DNA from: Pollenia angustigena
Taxonomy: Eukaryota; Arthropoda; Insecta; Diptera; Polleniidae
Assembly: GCA_930367215.1 (NCBI GenBank)
Contig: OV884058.1
Span: 105,175,802-105,239,801 of the forward strand
Direction: 5' to 3'
DNA length: 64,000 nt
The notes below the pieces were generated by a model, which was not told the origin of the DNA, made no database searches, and was given only the letters and a program-made list of their open reading frames with translations. The position numbers were made by a program, and so were the translations under genes. Positions 34,115 to 45,778 of this stretch are shown here, in pieces. Positions within the stretch are counted from its first letter, which is position 1. Every line of letters starts with the position of its first letter.

Positions 34115-34301
34115 TTTACTTTATTGAAAGTATTAATCCAATGAATAATATTCATGGATCTGATGTAATGTTTCATTAAGTCCTTTTAATGAAACAGGTT
34201 TCATTGATCCAACGAAGCGCTGCATAGGTTCCTTTATAATGCAATTTTTCATGGGATTAATGTCAAAATTCGTTAGTATTGCGAAGAAAATTCTTTCAGT
34301 G
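33370..34301. mobile_element. Inverted-repeat DNA element in the gypsy 3' region
   Basis: The ends CACTGAAAGAA and TTCTTTCAGTG are perfect 11-bp inverted repeats. The interior is AT-rich with recurring TTCATT/AATGAA motifs and no transposase. A clear target-site duplication is not visible, so the superfamily is unknown. A tRNA-like segment lies inside. Confidence 0.65.
33957..34032 (+). other. tRNA-like segment (possible SINE head)
   Basis: TAGCTGGTAGTGAGCTAG resembles a pol III A box. GTTCGAATCCC about 40 bp later is a good B box. An A-rich tail follows from 34028. No clean cloverleaf can be drawn, so it is probably a tRNA-derived SINE fragment, not a tRNA gene. Confidence 0.4.
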
Positions 34302-35285
34302 CATTCACTCAGGACCCTACACCTATAAATTATTTTTCTGAGTTAAATACTGTGGGAATTTTAAAAATCATCACCTACTGCACGGAAAAGCGAAAAAAAA
34401 CGAAATTCAATTTCCCGACTAGTGTATAGTCGATATATTCAAAAACCGATTTCTTAAAAATGTCGAATCATCGAGCACCCTATTTTGTTTATTTTATTTG
34501 ATAATGGAAAAAAAAACAAATTGTGTATCTTGTACATATGTATGGATGTTTTAGTAGCTAAATTAAACGCTGATTACTCCGAAAACATAGAACAGATTTT
34601 AGTAAAATGAATATTGTGCACTTCTGTAAGTAAATATCTTTCAAATTGTGTGTGTTTTTTTTTTAGATCGTATGGCATACAGAGGTGTAAAGGGTTCTTA
34701 ACTTTTTTTTTTTTTTTTTTGCCTTTGCCGATTTATATTGTAGACTATTTAAGTATTACTCACCTCAATTCTTGTCTCGCATGGAGTCTGGGCTATTTAA
34801 GACTGTCCTCCAAAGTCTAAAATCTCTACAGCAGCTATCTGGTGAACGATGTCTGCCCAAATTTTCCAACGGCTGGGGGCAGAGCTAGGATTTTTTTTGT
34901 CCATGGTGTCATCTCGAGATTCTAGGGATACAGAGGGAAGGTTGTTTCTCGTTGGGTTTTCTTATACATTGAAATAAGGACATGCGACTACTAACCTGTT
35001 TTTTTTCTTGTAACACATGCACCTCGTGTTTGCATGGATGGGTTACTTCGGTTTTGCCTGATAGGGGACGGTGATTTTTTTTTTTGCATAGCCGCTTAAT
35101 GATGCTCACTCGATGGAGGTAGACATGGAAAGGAAGTCATGGCGTATGGAGTGTGTTAAAAAAGCCGAGAAGGGAAAAATTATAGGGCGTGAATACACTC
35201 CGGCCGAGAAACGGTAAAAGAGTTGCCAGATCATCGGAATTCCCAACTCTTTTCACGCCACAGGTTAAGAGAAAAGAGCTGGCTT
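34302..35285 (+). other. Gypsy 3' untranslated region with polypurine tract
   Basis: I see no gene here. Near the end, AAGAGAAAAGAG (35269-35280) is a likely polypurine tract, a few bases before the 3' LTR start at 35286. Confidence 0.55.
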
Positions 35286-38200
35286 TGTGACGGATACTGT
35301 GTTGTTCTTGGATCTTGGCGTTTTTTTTTTATATTCAAAAACACTTAAATATTCCCATCTCTGAGTGCCATCACTGTTCAAACGGAAAAAAACTACAACC
35401 CTACAACATACGCAAAGAATACCACTCTGTCAAGGCGAATTGACTACCATAGCAAAGTTTTGTAGACTTGGCGTGGGGATACACAAATTTTCGAGGTATT
35501 CATTCAACAAGTGGCAGTGAAAATGGTCGGTAGTTTTATTTAAAGAAAACGAGTAAACGGGAAAAAATTAAATACTAAGCCAAATCTTTGCAAGGTAAGA
35601 TCGTCACATACAAACAAAAAAATTAAGAGTTCCTTGCAATTGGATAAGGTGAACACACAAAATAAAACAAACAGCAAAAGAAGTGGATTTAAATATTAAA
35701 TGTTCTTTTTGTAGGTCCACACAAAAAAAGAAAAGCTGTCGAAAAAAAACTTGAGGCTTCAACAAAATGGCGAGCGTTAAAGAAGGTAAAACAAATTAGA
35801 GAAGCCCCCATGCCTGTGTGAAGTGCTTCAACCAAACCAGGTATCAAATATATCGAAGCAAGAAGAATACTTATACGTTGTTCACTTTAACCAAACTTCT
35901 TTACCGCCCCAGAAAAACCACATGTTAGAAAAGTACCGACAAAAGAAAAGCTACTCGTTTACCCGAATTACAAACTCTACCGCCCAAATAATATCACGTG
36001 TTACAAAAACACCTTAAAAGGAAACTGTCACAGTTTTCAACAAACCTAACAAAAAAAGGGTGGACATCAAAAAGAAGTGTCTAAAGGTTTAACTTTAACC
36101 TCGTTTTTGTTACCGCACAAAAGTGACAGTAAATCTCAACAATAATGATACATGTGCCCGCCTAAACGCCATGCGTTTCAACTTAACCTCAACTATAGTC
36201 TTAGAACTGTCATGTGTCTCAACATACTCGTCACATAAACCGCCCAATTGACACGTGCTTCCTGTTAACCACTATTTCGTTTATCAGCTCTTAGTGTCAC
36301 AGGCCAACCTCAACTCTAGTCACCATTTCGTTACATGCTTCAACGTTAATTCAACTTAGTCACCATCGGAACCGGCAGTAGCCATAACGTAAAATTTCTC
36401 CGATACGGAAACTCCTACCCTTTCTGGGGCATATCGTATCCAGCACAATACAGACAACATATCAACCAAATCAGCCTGTATAATCCTGAAGGGATTCCAC
36501 ACATCGGCAAGTATTGCAGAAAACTTGTTGGTATAATGTACCATATATAATATTGTGATTTATTAAACGTATTTTTTTTAATTGTATTTGGGGGGGTTTC
36601 AACCAAATTATGGTGAGTTGCATCTAATTTATTGATCAAAAATTATCAACACCACTGCGTGTTACATATATTTGCAGATATATGGGTATATGTATGCACA
36701 TATGTGTATGTATGTTTATATTTTTATAGTTAAATATATAGATATAGGCATATATATGTATATATGTATGTGTATATGTATGTGTATATATATGCATGTA
36801 TTTAATTTAATGATTTATTTATTTAATGATTATTTAATTGAATAAACTTGATACTCATGGTATAAATTGGTAGACATCGCAATAAATTTCTGAGCAATTT
36901 GATAACTAATTACAAATGGAAAGGTATTGAACAATTCATCAAGTCAAATAAGCAACTTATTAAAGGGATAAATAGTGAAAGTGGTAGATTATAAATTAAA
37001 ATTAATAATAGTGCTTAAATAAGTATGCAATTTAGAAAAAAAAATGGCCTAGAGCATAGATAGGAGAATAAATGATTCAATAGTCAAATCTAGATATAGC
37101 TAGGGATATTGGTGATAGGACCATTGAATGGGGTATTAATTTGATGAAAATTTTTGACAGGTAAATGGATTAATTGGACTGAGGAATAACTCCAGACATT
37201 CATTAATGAATGGCGGGATCGTTTATCTAGGGGGCAATTTGATAGGTGAATGAGTGGGAAACGTAGTTGATGCAAGTGAATGAATAGATAACTGGAAATA
37301 AAGGAATAGATAAATGGAAATAAATGAATAGGTAACAGCGGATAACTGAATGAATAACTAAAAATAACTAATAATTACTAATAATAACAAATATTATCCG
37401 AATATATAACTTAAAATAACTGAATAAATAACAAAAATTATCCGAATATATAACTTAAAATAACTATATTAATAAATAAAACTAACCGAATATTTAATTA
37501 ATAATTAACTGAAAAATAACTAGAACTAACTGAGGATATGACTAAATGTAACCAGGGAAACAACTGGATGAATGACTGAATAGACTATTAGTAACTTAGT
37601 GGGTAGTTCGACAACTAAATGTGATAGCATAACTCCGTGAATTGATTAATTGATTACTGGGGGATTTAACTAGGGAATAATTTAAGAAATCATTTAAGGG
37701 ATGGATAACAAATCTGATAAGACTTAAAAATCAAATAACGAAAGGAAATAATTTAATAAGTTTATGGACAGTTGGGTCTATAACCAACGGCTAACTGGCT
37801 AATGTTTTAATTTTTGGTACAATGTAAACAAATTAAATTTACTGCAACTAAAACAATAGTGAAAAGAGGAAACTGATAAAGGATTAACATTGTCAATTGA
37901 CAACTTTGTGAATTTTAATCTATTAAAATTTGAATAGATTTATCAACACCTAAAAAGATTTATGTACAATTTATCAAATTTATCAGTCCGGAACTTAAGA
38001 AACAATAAATCCTATTACCAAATAGAAATCTAAAGCTTTGCGGAACAAGTACACCCTAATATAAAAAAAAAGAAAAAATAAATAACGATTTTCAAGTTTA
38101 CAAAGTTGTACTGAAGATTTTAGACTCAATTATTAAATTATTTCATTGGTTATTACACTTTTAATGTTTGAAGTTAGTTTTTTTTTAGCAACCTAAAATA

Positions 38201-39641
38201 AATTAAAACCTTATTATCTAAGTTATTTATTGAATCCTTCGGTTAACGAAATAATATTAATACAAATAAGGACATGCACATTGGCATCCTTAATATACCT
38301 ACAAAAGAAAAAAAAAAAACTTGAATATTTCGCAACTATCGCGAACTTATAAATATCTGACTTGACAAATTAAACCTTCGGGAATCTATATAAATGAATG
38401 AAACTTAAGGGCATAACTGCCAGGTTCTCAGAAGTGAATAAATTAAGTAGGGGTTTACAAAACTTATTGTCTATGAAAGTTTATCCCGCCAACATTTATT
38501 AAATTTAATAATCACATATGAATATGCAAATAAGTGATAAATATATCAAGGATTGGTAAAAAAAAAATTAGTTTATTATTATAAAAAAAAAAAAAAAAAA
38601 AAAAATAAGAAAGGAAAGAACAGCAACAATGAAGAAATAAAATCAAAGGAAAAGAAAATAATTTAACGAATACTCACCTAATAATACGGGGGAATAGAGC
38701 CCGTATAGGTAGCTGAAATAGACTACTTTCATTCGGTAAAACCATTACCGATAATTGAAGCTCAAAACTTTTGTCCTTTATTGTTTCACGGCATATACAT
38801 ATTTTATTTTGATGCGAAAGTTAAATTAAGCTTTTCCTTCGTTTTTATTTTTTTTTTCTCAAATCAAAGACCAAACTGTTTAATTATGGAATCCTTATAA
38901 TGAAATTTAATTTAACATAATCAAGATTTAACGTTTAACATTAGCCCATATCTTTTTCTTAGATAAGTATTTTGAAATATAACCATGTGCTATTATCTAT
39001 TAAAGTCTACTTGTAAGGAGCATATTTCTTAAAGTTTATAATAATTTAAAATAGCTTTTGTAATGATACTAAGTGATTTATTGTTACATACACTTTAAGA
39101 CTAACAAAATAATTTTTAATAAACAATTTTTGTATTATCTAATAGTTTTTAGAAAAAAATAGAAATATGTTTTAATTCTGGAGGCAACGGTTGAAATGTA
39201 GCTAAAGTGAAAAAGCCAGTGGTAAGTTTAGGGACATTACTTTTTAAAGTTTTATTCAGGCGACAAGTAATGTCGCGGTTGACCTTAACCTGTCATATGG
39301 GGTGGGCAGCCTGACCGGGACTATTTCACCTTGTCCCGAGGTTTCGAGTCCTGCCAAACCAACGTTGTGTGAAAGTTTCTGTCATCGAAATGTCTGTCCG
39401 TTTATTACAGGTTTAGCCCTTACATTAGGTCTTTTCGTACATTGTTGCTCGTTTTTTAATTGCTTCTTTTTTGAACATCGTAAACATTTTGGCACGAAGT
39501 AGAGTTAGTAACTGTGAAAACCTAGATGGACACGAACCTCCCATTCCCGGCGAGCTACAGCCAAAACACCAGCGTGCCAAAGTCAATTGTGGAGCAAAGG
39601 TTTTATTGGAAAAATATTTTTCCACTCGCAGTTGCCTTACA
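35286..39641 (+). repeat. 3' LTR of the gypsy element (4356 bp)
   Basis: This is a complete, uninterrupted copy of the LTR, from TGTGACGG to TTGCCTTACA. It is followed by the TSD GTTT. It shows the empty site for the BEL element near 38917 and for the LINE tail near 38515. See the left 5' LTR part for internal motifs. Confidence 0.93.
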
Positions 39642-39956
39642 GTTTTGCGGTTAAAGCTCCAAAAATTGTGTGATACCCTGGCTTTATAACTTTAATAGTT
39701 TGCCAAAAACTTTTAGTTTTTAAGCAAAATCAAAAAAAAACATTTAACAATATTAAAAAGTTTTTAAAATAAAAAGGATAGTAAATTAAAAAAAAAACAG
39801 TAATTTAAAGAAAAAAAACCAACCAAGTTGTTTAACATTATACAGCTGTATTTCAAAAGTTGGCAAGCATTTGGCAGCTCGTTAACAAGAGTTAAGCAAA
39901 TCGTTAGCCATAGCTTGGTAAGTATATTAGGAATAAACTTTGTGCTGACTCGTTAA

Positions 39957-40166
39957 TGGTGTTTTCTTTTCTACAAAAATATGTGACATTTTATTTTAAA
40001 AAAATGCAATTTGGTGTCTGTTTCTTAAAAATTTTACTCCCGAAAAGGGTGAGTTTTTAAGAATAAAGCAAGCCACCCTTTACGGGACAAAATTTTTAAG
40101 AAACATACACCAAATTGCATTTTTTTAAAATAAAATGTCACATTTTTTGTAGAAAAGAAAACACCA
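39957..40166. mobile_element. Hairpin MITE with ends TGGTGTTTTC
   Basis: Two arms of about 90 bp are nearly perfect complements (TGGTGTTTTCTTTTCTAC... and its inverse), with a short loop around 40045-40075. TAA precedes it and TAG follows. A diverged, partial copy lies at 42216-42300, and related ends bound 43266-43747. It may be a PIF/Harbinger-like MITE with a TAA target. Confidence 0.75.
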
Positions 40167-40361
40167 TAGACTAGATTACACTATCTCACAAGTCTTACGT
40201 ATTCCATAATACTTTGTGGGATAGAAATCTAATGAGTTTTGTTGCGACTGTCAAAAAATCTCATTTAACATGACAGTTTGTGTTCACACCATCACACAAA
40301 GAATAAACAGTACACATGAAATAAAATGCAACACTGATCCAATGAAAAGTATTATTTTATC

Positions 40362-40583
40362 CAAGGCGAATTCATCCCAGGTAATCTCGGAACTACAAGT
40401 ACAACTCGTACAAAAACCACAAGCAATTTGTTTTTGTAAAATCATTGTACAATGTCAAAACCAGAAATAAAACAAAACAGAAACAAAGATAATAAAAGAG
40501 AATAAACAAAATTTTGAGATCCAACAGTGATTTTAGCTAATATCAGCAGGGCTTTTAAGACCACCTGTAATAAATTCGCCTTG
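40362..40583 (+). mobile_element. CAAGGCGAATT MITE (222 bp)
   Basis: The ends are CAAGGCGAATTCATCCCAGG and AATAAATTCGCCTTG. ATTTTATC lies on both sides (40354-40361 and 40584-40591), an exact 8-bp duplication. The interior is nearly the reverse complement of 44279-44504. Confidence 0.92.
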
Positions 40584-40678
40584 ATTTTATCAAAGTTATT
40601 TTCGGGAATATAAAGTTTTTTATTAATACGATTTTCGTATGACGTCCTAAATTCCCAATTTTTCATATTTGATCAATA

Positions 40679-40767
40679 CACTGAAATTTATTGTTGAGGG
40701 AAAGATAGCTTCTTGTAACTTACAACAATATCAAAGCTCAAACAAAACACCAACAATAAACAGTGAG
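40679..40767. mobile_element. Short relative of the MITE in the BEL leader repeat
   Basis: CACTGAAATTTATTGTTG to CAACAATAAACAGTG, with CAACAATATCAAAGCT inside, matches the inverted-repeat segment in the 470-bp BEL leader units. It is only 89 bp long. Confidence 0.65.
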
Positions 40768-41067
40768 TTTACAGTATTATTGTTTAGAAATTTTTCAAAA
40801 AACGATGAGTCGTATGGGATGTAAAACTTGTTTCATAATTCTTGTCATTTTCATCACAAATGCATTCACACTATCAGACTTTGAAATATTACTTGAGTTT
40901 TTGATATGTATTCATACAAAGTATAATTTGTGAGAAACTTTGCAAAAAATTTTAAAAGGTCGCAAAAGTCGGTGGTAAAAAAAAATTCACAAAGAGTCCC
41001 AGGCCGCTAAAAAAAAGGGTGAAATTACGACTTTAGCTATTATAAAACTAAAGTACTTATACCTTAA

Positions 41068-41471
41068 CCCTTTCGGTCCTATTGTGATAATACATCCCAG
41101 ACAATGTTTGAATGATCCGATTTGTCCTTTAAAGTATAAAAAATCACGTTTGCAATTGTCCCAGTGGAACTTTTTGTATTATTTTATCAAAGAAGTAACG
41201 GTTGCAAATTTTGAGCACATTTTTATAAGATTTGTACATAGTTTCGATACTAGTGGGACATATTGTCCCATTTGTATTAAAAGACCGGTTGGGACAATAG
41301 TCCGAAAAATCCGATTGAGACAATATCTCAGACAATATCTCAGAATTATGAAAGAACTTACGGAAAAAGTAATAATACAAAACATAATAAATTTTTAAGC
41401 TTTTTCAATATTTGTAAACAAATTTTTCATTTACATTGTTGTTTCTCAAATAAAAAGTCGGACCGAAAGGG
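41068..41471. mobile_element. piggyBac-like MITE, TTAA target
   Basis: TTAA|CCCTTTCGGTCC ... GGACCGAAAGGG|TTAA shows perfect 12-bp inverted repeats and a TTAA duplication (41064-41067 and 41472-41475), the hallmark of piggyBac. Inside are repeated GGGACAAT/ATTGTCCC-like motifs. There is no transposase. Confidence 0.92.
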
Positions 41472-41477
41472 TTAAGG

Positions 41478-43082
41478 CTAGTTTACACTATTATACTTTG
41501 TATTGATACATGTCAAAAACTCAAGTAATATGAGAAAGTGTGATGTCAAAAACTCAAGTAATATAAAAAAGTGTGATAGTGTGAATGCAATGTGTCATGA
41601 AAATGACAAGTATTACGAAAATGACAAGTATTACAAAAAAAAATTTTACATCCCATACGACTTCTTCGATTTTGGAAATTTTTCAAAACAATAATACTTT
41701 TTATTTGATCAGGGTTACATTTAAACAAAAGCATGTTCATGTAATGTTACATTTTGTGACAGTCGCAACAAAACTCATTAGATTTCTATCTTACAAACAG
41801 TGTTACCGTTGTGATACTAAAGTATCAATTTGACCCCTTTTCGACGTTCTTGATACCTTTTATGACCCCTTCTTTAAATTATACTTTTGTATCATTTTCA
41901 CCTATTTTGTGCCACTTTTTGACCCTTTTTGGAAATATCACTCACATTTTGTTGTTTTGTCAACACAGCTGAACGTTAGTGCTAAACAAATGTTTTGGAA
42001 ATAAGCGGAGATGCAGGAATGAACTTCAAGTGAAGATTTAATACCAAAATATAGAACGCAAATTCCTTAAAAGTTTGTGTTAATAAATTTGTTATGACTT
42101 CTAAATTAGATTTTCGATAGTAAAGTACAAATTAAAGTACAATTTCCCTAATAGCAAACATAACTCATAACGAATTCAGTATTTTTTTTATTTATTGAAT
42201 AACTTACGGTGGTTTCTTTAAAAAAAAAAAAAAAGTGTGACATTTTATTTAAAAAATATGCAATTAGGTGTTTGTTTCTTAAAAATGTGTTGGTCTCTTA
42301 AAGAGAAGCAAGTTTTATGACAAAAAATTCACCCTTAATAATGGCATAAAGCATTGAACTTTTCGCCCCATTTTAAATCGACAATGTTAAGATGAGCTAT
42401 TTTTACAAAGGCGACGATTGCCTTAAAGAGCAAAAATTTAAAAACTCAAAAAATAGATAGCGCCATAATATTGATTTAAAGTCTAACTAACAGAAATGAA
42501 AAAAAATTGGTAAAAATTGCTGAAATTTTAAAGTAGTTGGTAACAGAGGTATGATAGCTTAGTCGAGTATTTATAAAAAATTGTAAAAACTTCATTTAAG
42601 AATCAGAAAACTTACAGGAAAAAATCACTTCAATCCTGAACAGCACTAAAATTCGCGAATGATTGCAAAATTGGAAACAATCCCTAAAATTTATTTGAAA
42701 TCGCTAAATCGGTAAAAAATGAAAATGTGGGAACATAACATAAAAGGTATTAAAAAATGAGTTATAATGATGAAGAACAAACTTTTGGTCAGGTGTTAAA
42801 AACAGGAAAGGGCATTCCATAAAAAAACTTACTTTTTTAAGCACTGCCTACCTGAAATAAATATTATTTGTTTGTTTATAAAAAAACTTGGTCTTATTTT
42901 ATTTATTCGAATGGAAAATACTGCTTTTAAAAAACTTGACCCCTTTTTTATTGAAATACCCTTTTTTTGACCCCTTTTTTTGGAAAATCCACTTTTTGTG
43001 ACCCTTTTCGAAAATTTCCAACGGTAACCCTGCTTACAAAGTATTATGGAATACACGAAACTTATGTGATAGTGTAAACTAG
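41478..43082. mobile_element. Inverted-repeat element with CTAGTTTACACTAT ends
   Basis: CTAGTTTACACTAT at the left and ATAGTGTAAACTAG at the right are perfect 14-bp inverses. CTAG may be a 4-bp target duplication. It is interrupted by a hAT-like element at 41798-43032. Tandem blocks GTCAAAAACTCAAGTAATAT and AAAATGACAAGTATTAC lie near the left end. It is non-coding. Confidence 0.7.
41798..43032. mobile_element. hAT-like non-autonomous element (1235 bp)
   Basis: The left end is CAGTGTTACCGTTG and the right end CAACGGTAACCCTG. CTTACAAA lies on both sides (41790-41797 and 43033-43040), an exact 8-bp duplication. Subterminal TTTGACCCCTTTT-like repeats occur at both ends. It contains a fragment of the hairpin MITE and of the 318-bp repeat. 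A truncated relative of its left end lies near 44083-44110. Confidence 0.9.
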
Positions 43083-43265
43083 CCTTTAAGGCTTAACCAT
43101 AAATTGTAAATTCTCATTATGGAAACTACAGTGGGGTTGAAGTACAATTATGCATGACAATTTTAACATTACATTTGTACTGGAAAATTCTGGACAGTGA
43201 TTTTTACACTAGAAATATGCAATAACAATTTAAAATAATAAATACAAAAGAACTATGAAATATAA

Positions 43266-43747
43266 TGGCGTTTTCTTTTCTGAGTAAAATTCTGCATTTA
43301 TTCTGCCTTTTACATTTTTGTATGTTCTTTTCTGAAAAACATGGGCTATTTTAAAAGTGTAAAGCGTTCTTTTCTGATGATGTTCCCTTTAAAATTAAAA
43401 AAAATGCTACATGTTCAACAGCTATTTAAATAAAGGGACATGAGTGCAGCACTAGATCAAGGCGAATTCAGAACAAGGTGGTGGCAAGTTTCGAACCGTA
43501 AACACTAACAATGTAATACAAAAAACATCTGTTGTTTCTGTTGGCTTTGGATTGTTGTAGTCTTGCCACCACCTGTAATTGAATTAACCTTGCCCTAATT
43601 GTACTTTATTGTTATATGCCGCAATTTGTGTTCTTTTGTAAACGAAAAATATGAAGCACTTCTTAAAAATTAGGGGAGCATTTAAAAATGTTGCCAAATC
43701 ACATGTAACACTTATGCAACACTTTTTTTTTAGAAAAGAAAACGCCA
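43266..43747. mobile_element. PIF/Harbinger-like MITE with TAA duplication
   Basis: TAA|TGGCGTTTTCTTTTCT ... AGAAAAGAAAACGCCA|TAA has 16-bp inverted repeats and a 3-bp duplication. A CAAGG-type MITE is nested at 43458-43592. The family is related to the hairpin at 39957-40166. Confidence 0.8.
43458..43592. mobile_element. Short CAAGGCGAATT MITE (135 bp)
   Basis: The ends are CAAGGCGAATTCAGAAC and GTAATTGAATTAACCTTG. The inner arms GGTGGTGGCAAG and CTTGCCACCACC are complementary. The flanks CACTAGAT and CCCTAATT agree at only five of eight bases, so the duplication has decayed or never existed. Confidence 0.7.
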
Positions 43748-44270
43748 TAAGATAACTAATAAATTAAACTAATTCTTAACTAAAGCTACCTTTGTAGGAC
43801 CCCTTTCAGACCTGGCAAGTTACTTGTGTAACTAACTTTCCGAGTCTTAAAGAGGTCTAACAATATCTACATATCCTTACATACAGTCTACAACAGACAT
43901 GAAATGCTTAACATTAACACTAAAATGATTTTAGTATAGACTCATCATGTTAGAGGTTTTCTCATGTTATAACACGGTTGTTAATGCAAATGTTTTAACA
44001 ACGCTTTTATAACATCATGATATAACAGCAAATCATGTCAGTTATAGACGGGGAGTTAGAAATAATTTTATACGTTACTGCTGTGATACTAAAGTATCAC
44101 TTTGACCCTTTTGTTTAACATAACTGTAACCTTATAATATGCTGTTCAGATATACTTTTCTTATTGAGGTAATATTCGGTTTATTGACAAAATTATCTTT
44201 CTGTTCACAGCAAAATGTAAACAGCTTTTGACATTTTTAAAGAATAAACAAAATAATCGTCTGGCTTTTG
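43748..44270. other. No gene seen; repeat fragments
   Basis: ACATACAGTCTACAACAGAC near 43882 recurs near 63714, and a truncated hAT left end lies near 44083. Nothing coding is seen. Confidence 0.5.
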
Positions 44271-44278
44271 CACAGACC

Positions 44279-44504
44279 CAAGGCGAATTTATTACAGGTG
44301 GTCTTAAAAGCCCTGCTGATATTAGCTAAAATCACTGTTGGATGTCAAAGTTTTGTTAATTTTTTTTTTATTATCTTTGTTTCTGTTTTGTTTTATTTCT
44401 GTTTTTGACATTGTACAATGATTTTACAAAAACAAATTGCTTGTGGTTTTTGTACGAGTTGTACTTGTTGTAGTACCGAGATTAGCTGGGATGAATTCGC
44501 CTTG
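44279..44504 (-). mobile_element. CAAGGCGAATT MITE (226 bp), inverted relative to 40362-40583
   Basis: The ends are CAAGGCGAATTTATTACAGG and GATGAATTCGCCTTG. CACAGACC lies on both sides (44271-44278 and 44505-44512), an exact 8-bp duplication. The open frames crossing it are not genes. Confidence 0.92.
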
Positions 44505-45778
44505 CACAGACCTAATGGATGGGCCTTTGTTTTTGATTTCAGTTGCCAAAATGTCAGAACACTTTGTTTAGTAAGTTGTGCTTTACTCACTAAACACACT
44601 GGTGACATTGTTGCATTATAATTTTACTCAATATTACAAGTATTTTGTATTAATTGAACAATAACTAAATTGAAATTTTATATGGATAATTGAGGTCAAT
44701 AATGGCATTTAAGCGCAAAACTCAATTAAGGTGCATATCTGAGCAAGGTATATGCAGTGTTGGGCAAAATACATGGTTTGCGGTATTTAAAATACAAAAT
44801 ACTTTCAGGTTACGTTTTTAAAATACAAAATACTTACACATGTGTATGTATTTAAAATACAACCCTGTAGTAAATAAAATAGTCAGTTGCAAAAAACACT
44901 AACTATAAATTAACTTTTTTTTAAATGACTACAAATTGAGTTAAATCTCATGCAGATATCAACCAAAAAGGCACACGTAAAACACAAATAAAAGCAAAAT
45001 AAGTAAAACAAGCATGCCATGAAGTCAAATGAAAAAAATATATACAAACATTTTAATATAATTAAAAATTAAATCAATACAAATCTGTTTATGTACTAGC
45101 AATTATGTGGCGTATTTATTTCAGGACTATTATACATCATCATTTAGGGCAGTTTAATTCAAAATTTTCATAAATAATTATTTCTATGTATATCAAAATA
45201 TATAAAGATATACATATGTATGCATGTTCATATATACTTATATTTTTTTGACAAAAATTATTTAAAATTTAAATAATTTATTATAAACTGACAATACTTT
45301 TAATTAATTACAAATAGGTTGAAAAATAAGTAGTCATGCAAAGATGGCCAATTGACTACTGCCTATGACATGCCTATGTTAAAATAATGAGTCGTCGACA
45401 AGGAAAAAAGTCACTTAATCAACTAGATGTCGTTATAAAAAAACCAGTTTGAAGTTAGTTATAAATGTGTTTGACTTCCTACAGGGAAAATACTTCCATT
45501 TATTGTACGTATTTAAAATACAAAATACTTCCACGTCATGTCTTGTATGTGCATAATGAGAGAAATGCTTATGTTACAGTGAGTGTTGACGAAACAAGAA
45601 TCAATGATAACAAATATTTAACGGCTAAACCAATTACTCGAACGCGTTCTCTCTCACCCTCTTTGTTTACAAATACGATCGACCGTAATACAATAACAAG
45701 TTTGTTAACTGCAGGCGTTGCGGCAGTGCCAAAAAAACTTTAATAAGTGATGATACGGTTAACCCCAAAACAGCCGCT

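Larger units (their letters stand above)
6625..39641 (+). mobile_element. Ty3/gypsy retrotransposon with giant LTRs, interrupted by BEL element
   Basis: The element runs TGTGACGGATAC...TTGCCTTACA. It is flanked by GTTT (6621-6624 and 39642-39645), a 4-bp target-site duplication. The 5' LTR is 6625-10357 plus 25156-25878, split by the BEL element; the 3' LTR is 35286-39641 (4356 bp). The interior holds a tRNA-Lys-like primer site, gag at 27545-29107, pol at 29035-32454, and a purine tract before the 3' LTR. I count by eye roughly 15-20 substitutions between the LTRs, so the insertion is fairly recent. Without the BEL insertion it is about 18.2 kb. By pol sequence and primer choice it recalls the Osvaldo/Ulysses group; that placement is tentative. 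There is no envelope gene. Confidence 0.9.
6215..39739 (+). mobile_element. Short poly-A retroposon split by a Ty3/gypsy element
   Basis: The retroposon consists of 6215-6624 plus 39646-39739. It starts TTCACTCGTAAAACTGC and ends in AAAATC followed by an A run. ACATTTAACAAT lies on both sides (6203-6214 and 39740-39751), an exact 12-bp target-site duplication typical of LINE-type insertion. It contains direct repeats around GGTGGAGA/ACTCAGAC (6440-6570). An inverted copy without the large insertion lies at 57709-58224, which proves the two halves belong together. Total length without the insertion is about 0.5 kb. It has no coding capacity, so it is a SINE-like or LINE-derived non-autonomous retroposon. 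Confidence 0.85.
40171..40927. mobile_element. Truncated, inverted copy of the 41478-43082 element
   Basis: It opens CTAGATTACACTATCT and continues with TATTCCATAATACTTTGT, TCTAATGAGTTTTGTTGCGACTG, then TCGTATGGGATGTAAAA and ACTTGAGTTTTTGATA. The same blocks occur in reverse complement in 41478-43082. Together they form a large interrupted palindrome. A CAAGG-type MITE is inserted at 40362-40583. Confidence 0.7.

Noticed and set aside
32455..35285. Envelope gene in the gypsy element
   Set aside because: No frame over 70 codons and no signal peptide or transmembrane pattern in the 2.8 kb after pol.
45465..45743. 92-residue frame at the LINE 5' end
   Set aside because: It crosses the target-site duplication between two different elements, so it is accidental.
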